In this document: positions 1-7,774 of the stretch, in pieces
Layout: every line of letters starts with the position of its first letter
Position numbering within the stretch: position 1 is the first letter of the stretch
DNA from: an uncultured Lachnospiraceae bacterium
GTDB taxonomy: Bacteria > Bacillota > Clostridia > Lachnospirales > Lachnospiraceae
Assembly: GCA_947564645.1 (NCBI GenBank)
Contig: CANOCU010000011.1
Coordinates: 1 to 64,000, forward strand
Reading direction: 5' to 3'
DNA length: 64,000 nt
Program-made: the position numbers and the translations under genes
The notes under the pieces: generated by a model
Databases searched by the model: none
Told to the model about the DNA's origin: nothing
The model's input: only the letters and a program-made list of their open reading frames with translations

Positions 1-214
1 GACAAAACGGGATAATGCTGAAAATAAAACTAATTAATCAGCGGTTCCCTAGTTTATTTTTAATAAAATACCACACTCATTGCGTATAGTCAATTTATGT
101 TTATTCCCCTATACAGGCAAAACCAGAACCTTACACAGTTTATAGGCGGTGTATCTGGGTTAGTTGGATATTCTTTTGCTCATCGTCAGCACATTATCGG
201 CACCAGTTCCTGAC

Positions 215-1630
215 TCATGACTTCTTCTGACCGGTATTCCCTGTCTCGCACTCCGCCTTTACCTTCATCTCCCGCAGTTCCTTCACTACCATCACCACGA
301 TTACCTGTGTCAGTATAAAAGTAAGGCCGTCCGCCACAGGCTGCGCAAGCTGTAACCCCGTCACCCCAAAGATTCTGGGCAGGATCAGTATCGCCGGAAT
401 AAAGAAGAGCCCCTGCTTGCTGACGGCGGTAAGCGTTGCCCGGAAGCTGTAACCGATGGACTGGGTCAGCATGTTTCCGATGATCACGAAGGACTGGAAG
501 GGAAGCAGGCAGCACTGCATCTTCAGTGCCAGCGCGCCGATCCGAACCACCTCCGCATCCTCCCTTCGAAACAGCCGCATGATCGGCGTGGATATGGCAA
601 ACATCACAACCCCCATCGCCAGCAGAAAGACAAGTGCCACACGACGACAGAAAAAGTAAGATTCCAGCACCCTGTCATACCGCTTCGCCCCGAAATTGAA
701 TCCGCATACCGGCTGGAATCCCTGCCCGAAGCCGATCAGGGCGGAATTGATGAACATCATGATCCTTGTGACAATGGACATGGCCGCCACCGCCGCATCG
801 CCGAAACCGGATGCGGCCACATTCAGAAGGACAGACGCCACACTTGCCAAACCCTGTCTTCCAAGAGTCGGCAGGCCAGCGGAAAGGATCTCGCCGTAAA
901 CCCAGCCCTGAAACGTGAAATAACGCGGCAGCGGCTTTAATACATTACCTGAGCGGATCACCAGAACAAGCAGGATCATAAAGCTTACGAACTGGCTGAA
1001 GATCGTAGCGATCGCCGCGCCCGAGATTCCCATATGAAAACCAAAGATCAGGATCGGATCCAGGATCACATTCAGCACGCCTCCCGTGGTAATGCCGATC
1101 ATGGAGAGGGCGGCATTTCCCTGGGAGCGAAGATGATTGTTGAACACAAAGGAAACGGTCATATAAGGCGCGGCGATCAGTATGTAACGTCCATAGTCCT
1201 TCGCATAAGGAGCGATCGTCTCCGTCGCTCCTAAGATCCGCACCAGGCTGTCAATGTTGAGGATCCCCAGAACCGCCAGCACAAGTCCGAAGATAAGCGC
1301 GGTATATACCGCCGTAGAACATGCCCTCTGCGCCTTCTCCTGTTCTCTGGCCCCTAGCATCCTGGAGATATAGTTTCCGCTTCCCATACCGAGCGTAAAC
1401 CCAATCGCCTGGATCATGGCCATCAGAGAGAAATTGACGCCCACAGCGCCCGATGCGCTCGTGCTCAGCTGACTGACAAAAAAAGTGTCCGCCATATTAT
1501 AGATCGAAGTGATCAGCATACTGATGATCGTCGGCACCGCCAGCCTGGAGATCAGACGGCTGACCGGCGTTTCCGTCATCATCCTGTATTTCTCTTCATA
1601 ACTCATTGCATGTAAGTGTTCTTTTTTCAT
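215..1630 (-). CDS. MATE family multidrug/Na+ efflux transporter
   Basis: Predicted 471-residue inner-membrane exporter of the MATE family, which drives export of drugs or metabolites by Na+ or H+ antiport. About twelve hydrophobic segments are visible. The N-terminal pattern (PVSRLISRLAVPTIISMLI, then YNMADTFFVSQL near residue 45) is typical, as is the second-half motif GFGQGFQPVCGFNFGAKR near residue 300. Length matches the family. The ATG follows a GGAG about 10 bases upstream. It appears monocistronic and divergent from the gene at 1856. The substrate cannot be read from sequence. Confidence 0.9.
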   Translation of the reverse strand: MKKEHLHAMSYEEKYRMMTETPVSRLISRLAVPTIISMLITSIYNMADTFFVSQLSTSASGAVGVNFSLMAMIQAIGFTLGMGSGNYISRMLGAREQEKAQRACSTAVYTALIFGLVLAVLGILNIDSLVRILGATETIAPYAKDYGRYILIAAPYMTVSFVFNNHLRSQGNAALSMIGITTGGVLNVILDPILIFGFHMGISGAAIATIFSQFVSFMILLVLVIRSGNVLKPLPRYFTFQGWVYGEILSAGLPTLGRQGLASVASVLLNVAASGFGDAAVAAMSIVTRIMMFINSALIGFGQGFQPVCGFNFGAKRYDRVLESYFFCRRVALVFLLAMGVVMFAISTPIMRLFRREDAEVVRIGALALKMQCCLLPFQSFVIIGNMLTQSIGYSFRATLTAVSKQGLFFIPAILILPRIFGVTGLQLAQPVADGLTFILTQVIVVMVVKELREMKVKAECETGNTGQKKS

Positions 1631-1780
1631 AGTTCCGTTTCTCCATTCTGATTTTTATCCCGTGTTTTCCTATGGATGATTATACCAGAAAAGACAGCAG
1701 ATACGCAAATATCGCTCCTCACACCTGAATCGTCTTTTCATTGTTCTTCTTGAAAGCCGGAAACTTTTTGGTTATATTTA

Positions 1781-1815
1781 TATAGTACGCGAAATTTCTA
1801 ATGCCGTTTACTATA
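1781..1815 (+). repeat. 35-bp palindromic motif, copy A
   Basis: This 35-bp sequence matches the reverse strand of 46664-46698 at 30 of 35 positions, including the non-palindromic centre AAATTTCTAATG. Its ends are TATAGT and ACTATA. It lies 40 bp upstream of the gene at 1856, in the same orientation relative to that gene as the 46664 copy is to its own gene. Function unknown; an operator or a dispersed repeat are the main options. Confidence 0.6.
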
Positions 1816-1855
1816 GATATCCTGCCGGAGACAAAGGAGGGGAACTGACAACCAT

Positions 1856-2773
1856 ATGATCTACCTCATAACAGCAATCTATGCCGAAGCCCATCCTTTC
1901 ATCACCCGCTTTGAACTGAAGAAAGACAGTTCCCATACCCGTTTCCAGGTATTTCGGAACGCCGAAGCGGATCTGTGCCTGGTCATAAGCGGGACCGGCG
2001 CAGTGCCGGCGGCAACGGCAGTCAGCAGCATCTGCACAGAGTATAACGCAGGACCCGGAGATTTTCTCTTAAACGTCGGCATCTGCGCACAGATAAGTAC
2101 AAACAGTACGCCGGGACACGAGGCCAAAAGCACTAACGCCTGCCGGACAGGCGCCCTCTTCCTGTGTAACAAGATCAAAGAGCAGGTTACCGGCAGAACG
2201 TTCTATCCCGATATTCTGTACCGGCATACCTTTGCGGAGGCGCAGATTCTGACAGGCGCCAGGCCCTATCAGGCAGCTTCCCTGCCGCCTGGCCTGCCCG
2301 ACAACAGGACGAAAGATGCCGGATTCTTCCTTTACGATATGGAAGCTGCGGCAGTCTATCAGGCAGGCGCCTACTATTTCGGGCCGCATCAGATGAGCTT
2401 CCTGAAAGTGATATCCGATACCGGAAATACCGGACAGGTTACGTCCGAACTGGTCGAACAGCTGCTTTGCCAGAATATGGACGCCATAGCGGATTACATC
2501 GCGACTCTGCAGACCGCCTCACAGGAATCCGGCAAGGATGAGCACCCGATCCACAAAAGCGCACTGCCGCGGGAGGCGGATCAACTGTGCCTCGATCTGC
2601 ATTGTTCCAGGACGATGGCAGAATCGGTCCGCCAGCATATCCGCTACTGGACACTGGCAGGTATGGATTACCTGACCGTCCTGGAAGAAATGTACCTGGA
2701 AGGCAGACTTCCCTGTAAAGATAAACGAGAGGGTAAACAACGTTTTGAAGAACTTAAGGCCAGATTACTATAA
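1856..2773 (+). CDS. Nucleoside phosphorylase/MTA-SAH nucleosidase-like protein paired with spore photoproduct lyase
   Basis: Predicted 305-residue protein with an N-terminal domain of the PNP/MTAN fold (about residues 1-220). Visible landmarks are TAIYAEAHPF at the start, the GTGAVPAATA phosphate-loop-like segment, the DMEAAAVYQAG motif (the MExAA motif of nucleosidases), and KVISDTGN, where the Asp fits the catalytic SD position. The C-terminal 80 residues look helical and are outside the fold. It overlaps the next gene by 29 bases, so the two are translationally coupled. By family it should cleave a purine nucleoside such as MTA, SAH or 5'-deoxyadenosine; the substrate is inferred. An AAAGGAGGGG site lies 13-14 bases before the ATG, a slightly long spacing. 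Confidence 0.7.
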   Translation: MIYLITAIYAEAHPFITRFELKKDSSHTRFQVFRNAEADLCLVISGTGAVPAATAVSSICTEYNAGPGDFLLNVGICAQISTNSTPGHEAKSTNACRTGALFLCNKIKEQVTGRTFYPDILYRHTFAEAQILTGARPYQAASLPPGLPDNRTKDAGFFLYDMEAAAVYQAGAYYFGPHQMSFLKVISDTGNTGQVTSELVEQLLCQNMDAIADYIATLQTASQESGKDEHPIHKSALPREADQLCLDLHCSRTMAESVRQHIRYWTLAGMDYLTVLEEMYLEGRLPCKDKREGKQRFEELKARLL

Positions 2774-3776
2774 TCCGTTTTTTTCTCATATTTACGTGGA
2801 AAAAGCAGTGCGCACCCACCCCAGGACCAAGCGGATCCTGCAGTGTTTCCCCACGGCAAAGATCATTCTCATCGACCACTATAAAGATGTGTTCTGCCGG
2901 AAAGGACAAAACTACATCCAGCAGCAGCGGTCACAGAACCTGATCCTGGGCGCAAAGCAGGGTCAGCTGCTCTACCGGGGCGCGCCGGTGTGCCAGGATT
3001 TCGGCAACCACAATTTCTATTACACTTCCTGCGTCATGAACTGTGTCTATGACTGTGAATACTGTTATCTGAAGGGCATGTACCCTTCCGGGAATATCGT
3101 CGTATTCGTCAATCTGGAGGATATCTTCGACGCGGTCAGAGCGCGGCTTGAAGAACAGTCCCTGTATCTTTGTGTCTCCTATGATACGGATCTGATGGCT
3201 ATGGAACAGATCACCGGCTATACCGGAGAGTGGATCTCCTTTGCCCAGGCACAGACCGATATGCCGAATCGGCTGACGATCGAGATCCGCACCAAATCAG
3301 CCGACAGACGGTTCTGGCAGACACATGTTCCGGTTCCCGGTATCATCTACGCAGTCACGCTGTCTCCCCAGGCGGTCATTGACGCCTGCGAACACAGGAC
3401 ACCGTCGCTGCGCCAGAGACTGGCCAGCGTAAGAGACGCGATCGCGCGCGGGTTCACGGTACGTCTCTGCTTTGATCCCATGCTCTACTGCAAGGACTGG
3501 GAACTGCAATATGCCGACCTGCTCCGCCAGGTATCCGCCGAGATCGATCTGAATCGGATCAGCGACGTAAGTGTGGGAACCTTCCGCGTATCTCAGGATC
3601 ATCTGAAGAAGATGCGGAAGAACCGCCCCGACTCGGCGGTGGTACAGTTCCCTTACCAGAACGACAACGGCATCTACCACTATACCCCGGCTCTCACGAC
3701 ACAGATGGAAGACTTCCTGTTAGACGCTCTTAAGCAGAAAATACCGGAAGAGAAGATATTTCTATGGAAAAGCTAG
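2745..3776 (+). CDS. splB: Spore photoproduct lyase family radical SAM protein
   Basis: Predicted 343-residue radical SAM enzyme of the SPL family, which repairs the spore photoproduct thymine dimer in germinating spores. The cluster-binding CxxxCxxC is at Cys100, Cys104 and Cys107 (CVYDCEYCYLKG). A further Cys at about 143 (YLCVSYDTD) fits the H-donor Cys141 of the Bacillus enzyme. The start is a TTG with AGAGGG about 11 bases upstream; no ATG lies before the conserved N-terminus. The overlap with the nucleosidase-like gene is a notable context. The family also contains members acting on other substrates, so a role in spore DNA repair is likely but not proven. Confidence 0.85.
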   Translation: MKNLRPDYYNPFFSHIYVEKAVRTHPRTKRILQCFPTAKIILIDHYKDVFCRKGQNYIQQQRSQNLILGAKQGQLLYRGAPVCQDFGNHNFYYTSCVMNCVYDCEYCYLKGMYPSGNIVVFVNLEDIFDAVRARLEEQSLYLCVSYDTDLMAMEQITGYTGEWISFAQAQTDMPNRLTIEIRTKSADRRFWQTHVPVPGIIYAVTLSPQAVIDACEHRTPSLRQRLASVRDAIARGFTVRLCFDPMLYCKDWELQYADLLRQVSAEIDLNRISDVSVGTFRVSQDHLKKMRKNRPDSAVVQFPYQNDNGIYHYTPALTTQMEDFLLDALKQKIPEEKIFLWKS

Positions 3777-3844
3777 GGAACAGGCTGCATAAATTCTCTG
3801 ATGAGCAATTTATGCAGCGTAAAACGCTTCAGAAGGGAGGAACC

Positions 3845-4537
3845 ATGGACGAAGCAGCAATCATCACCGGAGCGTCCTCCGGGATCGGACTAAAGATCAG
3901 CCAGACTCTCTGCCGGCTCGGCTATGAGGTGTTTGGCATCGGAAGAACTTTTAACGGGGAGTTGGAAGACGCACATTTTCACCCGGTCGTCTGCGACCTG
4001 CTGGATACGGATACCCTCTGCGATACCGCCAAGAAGATCGCCCGCACCCACCGCGTGACGGTACTGATCAACAACGCCGGCACGGCTTATTACGGCCTGC
4101 ACGAAGAACTGAACGCTAAGAAGATCAAACAGATGGTACGAACCAATCTTGAGGCGCCCATGATCCTCACCTGCTGCCTGCTTCGGACGCTTAAGCATAA
4201 CAAAGGCTTTGTGATCAATATCTCTTCCGTGACCGCCAACGGATCAAACCCTCACGGATGCGCATATGGCGCCACCAAAGCGGGACTTTCCAGCTTTTCC
4301 CACAGTCTGTTTGATGAGGCAAGAAAATACGGCGTAAAAGTAGTGACCATTTCCCCGGATATGACCAAAACAAATCTTTACCGGAATGCGGATTTTAAAG
4401 AAGGGGAAGAGGCAGGCTCTTACCTGCTGCCGGAGGAAATCGCCGAAGCCGTGGAATACGTTCTGACCAGGCGCGACGGCCTCGTCGTTTCGGACATTAC
4501 CCTGAAGCCGCAGCTGCACCGCATCATGCGCAAATAA
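3845..4537 (+). CDS. SDR family NAD(P)-dependent oxidoreductase
   Basis: Predicted short-chain dehydrogenase of about 230 residues. The start at 3845 is chosen because GAAGGGAGG sits 4 bases before this ATG and the protein then begins directly with the Rossmann motif TGASSGIG. Other family motifs are INNAGTA, the catalytic Ser in INISSV and YGATK (YxxxK). It follows the spl gene by about 70 bases on the same strand, so it may be co-transcribed. Substrate not predictable; SDRs of this short type often act on sugars, ketones or acyl compounds. Confidence 0.85.
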   Translation: MDEAAIITGASSGIGLKISQTLCRLGYEVFGIGRTFNGELEDAHFHPVVCDLLDTDTLCDTAKKIARTHRVTVLINNAGTAYYGLHEELNAKKIKQMVRTNLEAPMILTCCLLRTLKHNKGFVINISSVTANGSNPHGCAYGATKAGLSSFSHSLFDEARKYGVKVVTISPDMTKTNLYRNADFKEGEEAGSYLLPEEIAEAVEYVLTRRDGLVVSDITLKPQLHRIMRK

Positions 4538-4608
4538 TACAAAAAAAGCCCTGTGATCGTCAGGCATCATAGACGACATGACAACCACAAGGTTTCTCAT
4601 TGCACGGT

Positions 4609-4728
4609 CTAAAGGTACGGGTGCATATAAGGTCCCGGCTCCGGTCCGACATACAGTCCATAAGGATCACAGATCCAGTGCACACCGTCGCCGACATTCA
4701 CCCGGCACAACTGGTGTGCCCACTGTTC
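4609..4728 (-). pseudogene. Possible 3' remnant of an unrecognised gene
   Basis: Between the SDR stop and the Rpn-like stop, the minus strand has a 39-codon open stretch with protein-like composition, containing HWICDPYGLY and GPEPGPYMHPYL before a TAG at 4609. A second protein-like stretch (NSDAYDKQHKEKSYKTMRTV) lies just upstream in another frame, so a frameshifted tail of a lost gene would explain both. I do not recognise the family. It could also be a chance open frame. Confidence 0.25.
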
Positions 4729-4779
4729 TCATTGTTTTGTATGACTTCTCTTTATGCTGCTTGTCATAGGCATCGGAGT

Positions 4780-5700
4780 TCACAGAAGCTTTTTCGCCTC
4801 CTCATATCTTCCCACAGTCGTTCCCAGACCCTCACAGGCCTTCTCCAGGGTCACCTGAAAGAACCGCATCGCATTCTCAATATCCGCCACAAGCCGTCTG
4901 GCCTCGCCGCATTTTACGCCTTCTCTTCTTCCTTCTTTTCTTCCGACTGCCAACCCTTCTTCCCGGCCTTTTCTCTCATATTGATCAAACAATTCACACA
5001 CGCTTATCTCATCCTCCTCTCTGATCCCCTGCTCTTTAAGCCATTCCCCTACGCCTTCTGTATCGGTTTCCCCTGAAAGAACCTTGATCATCCTGATCAG
5101 CGCCGCCTTGTGCACGATCTTCCTGTCGGAACGGTACGTCTCACCCTCTGCCAGAAAATCGACCACAATGCGCATATCACTTTGGAATAACCGCCTTGTT
5201 TCTTCCGACAAATGCCGCATTTCATATACGTGCAGCTTCACCCCGTCTATATATCTCCACATCTTCTCCGGAAGCTTTCGTCTTGCAAACAGCCGTCGGA
5301 TATCACGACTGCTGCGCCATCCCGGCTGCCCCCAGTAAAGTACAAGCTCGATCACCGGAAAGATATCCTGTATCTTTCCCTCATACTGCTCTCTGTAAAT
5401 GCCGCCTGTATATCCGGCCTTCCGAAGCAGCATCCTGCCGTCCACTCCGGTCTGGTTCGCGATCAGGTACATTACCCTGACCTGCCCATCGATCAATTCA
5501 TATTTGGATAAGTCCTCGTACTGATCCCTAAGCCGTTCCTTTCCCTGGTAGATCGTCTCCGTCGGCCCCGGCCACAGATTCTCCGCGTCTGTCAATCCCT
5601 GCCCTTGATACAGCAGCACATTGATCGTGTCCGCCGCGATATCCGGGAATGCCATAAATGCCTTCTCGACGATATCCATTTTCTCTTCGGTTTCCTTCAT
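4780..5700 (-). CDS. Rpn family recombination-promoting nuclease-like protein
   Basis: Predicted 306-residue protein resembling the PD-(D/E)XK Rpn/YhgA-like families that are numerous in Lachnospiraceae. Visible features are FPDIAADTINVLLYQGQ near residue 18, PTETIYQGKERLRDQYEDLSKY near 48, VRVMYLIANQTGVDGRM near 75 and PVIELVLYWG near 115, the usual order in this family. The tail has a Lys/Arg/Glu/Gly-rich helix (GLAVGRKEGRREGVK), also common here. These proteins relate to transposase-like nucleases, but no inverted repeats or target duplication flank this one, so it looks like a resident gene. Its cellular job is not known. Confidence 0.75.
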   Translation of the reverse strand: MKETEEKMDIVEKAFMAFPDIAADTINVLLYQGQGLTDAENLWPGPTETIYQGKERLRDQYEDLSKYELIDGQVRVMYLIANQTGVDGRMLLRKAGYTGGIYREQYEGKIQDIFPVIELVLYWGQPGWRSSRDIRRLFARRKLPEKMWRYIDGVKLHVYEMRHLSEETRRLFQSDMRIVVDFLAEGETYRSDRKIVHKAALIRMIKVLSGETDTEGVGEWLKEQGIREEDEISVCELFDQYERKGREEGLAVGRKEGRREGVKCGEARRLVADIENAMRFFQVTLEKACEGLGTTVGRYEEAKKLL

Positions 5701-6084
5701 TATCCCTTCATCCTCCTATCTGCAGAAGATAATAAGAGTCAATGAAAGTCAGCCTTCACAATTCTCACTGTCTGCCAGGATCTTCTGCCATTTTCTGTTT
5801 GTCCGCCAGACTTCCCCACGGAGTATTCTTTGGAAAATAAGCATACGATCATCAGACATCCTCCGATGATAACAGATTTCTAATCAGACAGGAAATCACC
5901 TTCCCAAAACAATCAGAATTGATTCACAGATCACATCTTAAATATGCTTAATTCGATGCTGCTATCATATCATAGAACGAAATATATTTCAATGGTATTC
6001 CGCACTTTTATTCAAAATGTATTTTGTTTCTGTAAGATAAATATCTCTGCGAATTTCCATTGCTCCCCTCCGTATATTTTATTA
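5701..6084. other. Gene-free AT-rich region upstream of the Rpn-like gene
   Basis: No convincing coding frame. It should carry the promoter of the Rpn-like gene, but I could not fix a clear -35/-10 pair. AT content is well above that of neighbouring genes. The palindromic element at 6085 follows. Confidence 0.4.
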
Positions 6085-6184
6085 AAAAATGCAGAATTCC
6101 GCATTTCTTTTCAATAAAATTATGTTGCCCTTTCCTTCAAAGAGCAATATAATAATGAAATATTTTGCGGAATTCTGCATTTTT
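6085..6184. repeat. 100-bp AT-rich imperfect palindrome with 19-bp perfect ends
   Basis: The 19 bases at 6085-6103 (core GCAGAATTCCGC) are the exact reverse complement of 6166-6184. The 62 bases between them are also largely self-complementary: the segment with TTATGTTGCCCTTT mirrors AAAGAGCAATATAA around a small central loop. Composition is far more AT-rich than the flanks. I see no clear target duplication. It may be a MITE-like element or a long transcript hairpin. Confidence 0.6.
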
Positions 6185-6202
6185 CGAGAATCACATTCTC
6201 AC

Positions 6203-6227
6203 GGAATGCGCAGTAACTGCGCATTCC
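6203..6227 (-). terminator. Perfect 12-bp hairpin downstream of gltD
   Basis: GGAATGCGCAGT and ACTGCGCATTCC form a perfect stem around one base, about 30 bases after the gltD stop. No U-tract follows on the minus strand, so intrinsic termination is uncertain; 3'-end stabilisation is an alternative. It shares its core with the hairpin at 24612-24636. Confidence 0.45.
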
Positions 6228-6256
6228 TGACCCGTGAAAAATCAGCTGCTCACTTC

Positions 6257-7750
6257 TCACTGAACATACATATTACTATACCCCATCAGGCTCTCATCTA
6301 CCTCCCTGGCGCACTCCCTGCCCTGCCTGATGGCCTTCACCACCAGTGACTGTCCCGTATGCATATCGCCCGCCACGAACACTTTATCCGCGCTCGTCGC
6401 AAACCTCCCCTCCTCGGTCTTCACATTCGTCCTGCCGTCCACTGCCACCTTAAAAGCATCCGTCACATATTTCTGGCTGCCCAGGAATCCTGCCGCGATC
6501 AACACGATCTGCGCCTCCAGCGTCTTCTCCGAACCCGGCACTTCTTTCATGACCATCCGCCCCGTCTCCGGATCCTTCTCCCATTTCAGGGACACAATCT
6601 TCACCGCTTTCAGATTTCCGCTCTTATCCTTCACGAACTCCTTCACCGTAGACTCATAGATCCGAGGATCATGTCCGTATACGGCAATGGCCTCCTCCTG
6701 ACCGTAATCGGTCTTGCATACCCTGGGCCACTGCGGCCAGGGGTTATTGTCATCCCGGCCATCCGGCGCTTTGGGCATCATCTCGATCTGCGTCACGGAT
6801 TTCGCTCCATGGCGGATCGCCGTACCCACGCAGTCGTTCCCCGTATCACCGCCGCCGATGATCACCACATGCTTATCTTTCGTGTCCACATACTGTTTAT
6901 CCCGGAACTCCGAATCCAGAAGGCTCTTCGTATTCCTGCCCAGAAAATCCACCGCAAAGTAAATCCCCTTCGCATCCCGGCCCGGCGCACTGATATCCCG
7001 CGGCTGGGAGGAGCCACAGCAGAGCACCACCCTGTCGTACTCTTTTAACAGTTTCTCCGCCTTCATGTTCTTCCCCACATCGGCTCCCGTCACGAAGCTG
7101 ACGCCTTCTGCCTCCATGACCTTCACCTTCCTGTCGATCACCTGCTTCTCCAGCTTCATATTCGGAATGCCATACATCAACAATCCACCCACTCTGTCTG
7201 ACCGCTCGAGCACTGTCACACTATGTCCTCTTTTATTTAACTGATCCGCCACGGCCAGGCCAGAAGGTCCGCTTCCCACCACGGCCACCTTTTTTCCCGT
7301 CCTCACCTTAGGCGGTTTGGGCCCCGCATACCCTTTCTCATAAGCATTTTCAATGATGGCATACTCATTTTCCTTCGTGGATACCGGCTCGTCATGCAGG
7401 CCGCACGTGCAGGCCGCCTCACACAGAGCCGGGCAGACTCTGGACGTAAATTCCGGGAAGTTATTCGTCTTATGCAGCCGCTTATAGGCCTCCTCCCAGT
7501 TACCGGTATAGACCAGATCGTTCCACTCCGGCACCAGATTATGCAGCGGACATCCGGAAGTCATCCCGCCAAGCGTCATCCCCGCCTGACAGAACGGCAC
7601 GCCACAGTCCATGCACCGCGCCCCCTGCACCTGCTGTTCCTCCAACGTCAAATGCTCATGAAATTCCTTAAAATGTTTAATGCGCTCCCGCGGCTCCACA
7701 TCCCGCGAAACCCTGCGCTCATACTCCATAAATCCCGTCGGTTTTCCCAT
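6257..7750 (-). CDS. gltD: Glutamate synthase (NADPH) small subunit
   Basis: Predicted 497-residue beta subunit of glutamate synthase. It oxidises NADPH through FAD and passes electrons to GltB for making glutamate from glutamine and 2-oxoglutarate. The N-terminal cysteine clusters are visible (ARCMDCGVPFCQAG, then CPALCEAACTCG), followed by the FAD loop VVGSGPSGLA and the NAD(P) loop IIGGGDTGND. The C-terminal VFVAGDMHTGQSLVVKAI is the usual second FAD contact. It starts 24 bases after the gltB stop, giving a gltB-gltD operon. Length is normal for the family. Confidence 0.97.
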   Translation of the reverse strand: MGKPTGFMEYERRVSRDVEPRERIKHFKEFHEHLTLEEQQVQGARCMDCGVPFCQAGMTLGGMTSGCPLHNLVPEWNDLVYTGNWEEAYKRLHKTNNFPEFTSRVCPALCEAACTCGLHDEPVSTKENEYAIIENAYEKGYAGPKPPKVRTGKKVAVVGSGPSGLAVADQLNKRGHSVTVLERSDRVGGLLMYGIPNMKLEKQVIDRKVKVMEAEGVSFVTGADVGKNMKAEKLLKEYDRVVLCCGSSQPRDISAPGRDAKGIYFAVDFLGRNTKSLLDSEFRDKQYVDTKDKHVVIIGGGDTGNDCVGTAIRHGAKSVTQIEMMPKAPDGRDDNNPWPQWPRVCKTDYGQEEAIAVYGHDPRIYESTVKEFVKDKSGNLKAVKIVSLKWEKDPETGRMVMKEVPGSEKTLEAQIVLIAAGFLGSQKYVTDAFKVAVDGRTNVKTEEGRFATSADKVFVAGDMHTGQSLVVKAIRQGRECAREVDESLMGYSNMYVQ

Positions 7751-7774
7751 CTTATTCTCCTATCCTCTTATCCC

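Noticed and set aside
1-214. Coding or RNA gene at the window start
   Set aside because: AT-rich with stops in all frames, no tRNA-like ends and no convincing hairpin.
4780-5700. Insertion sequence or transposon around the Rpn-like gene
   Set aside because: No terminal repeats or target duplication bracket it, and Rpn-like genes are common resident genes in this group.
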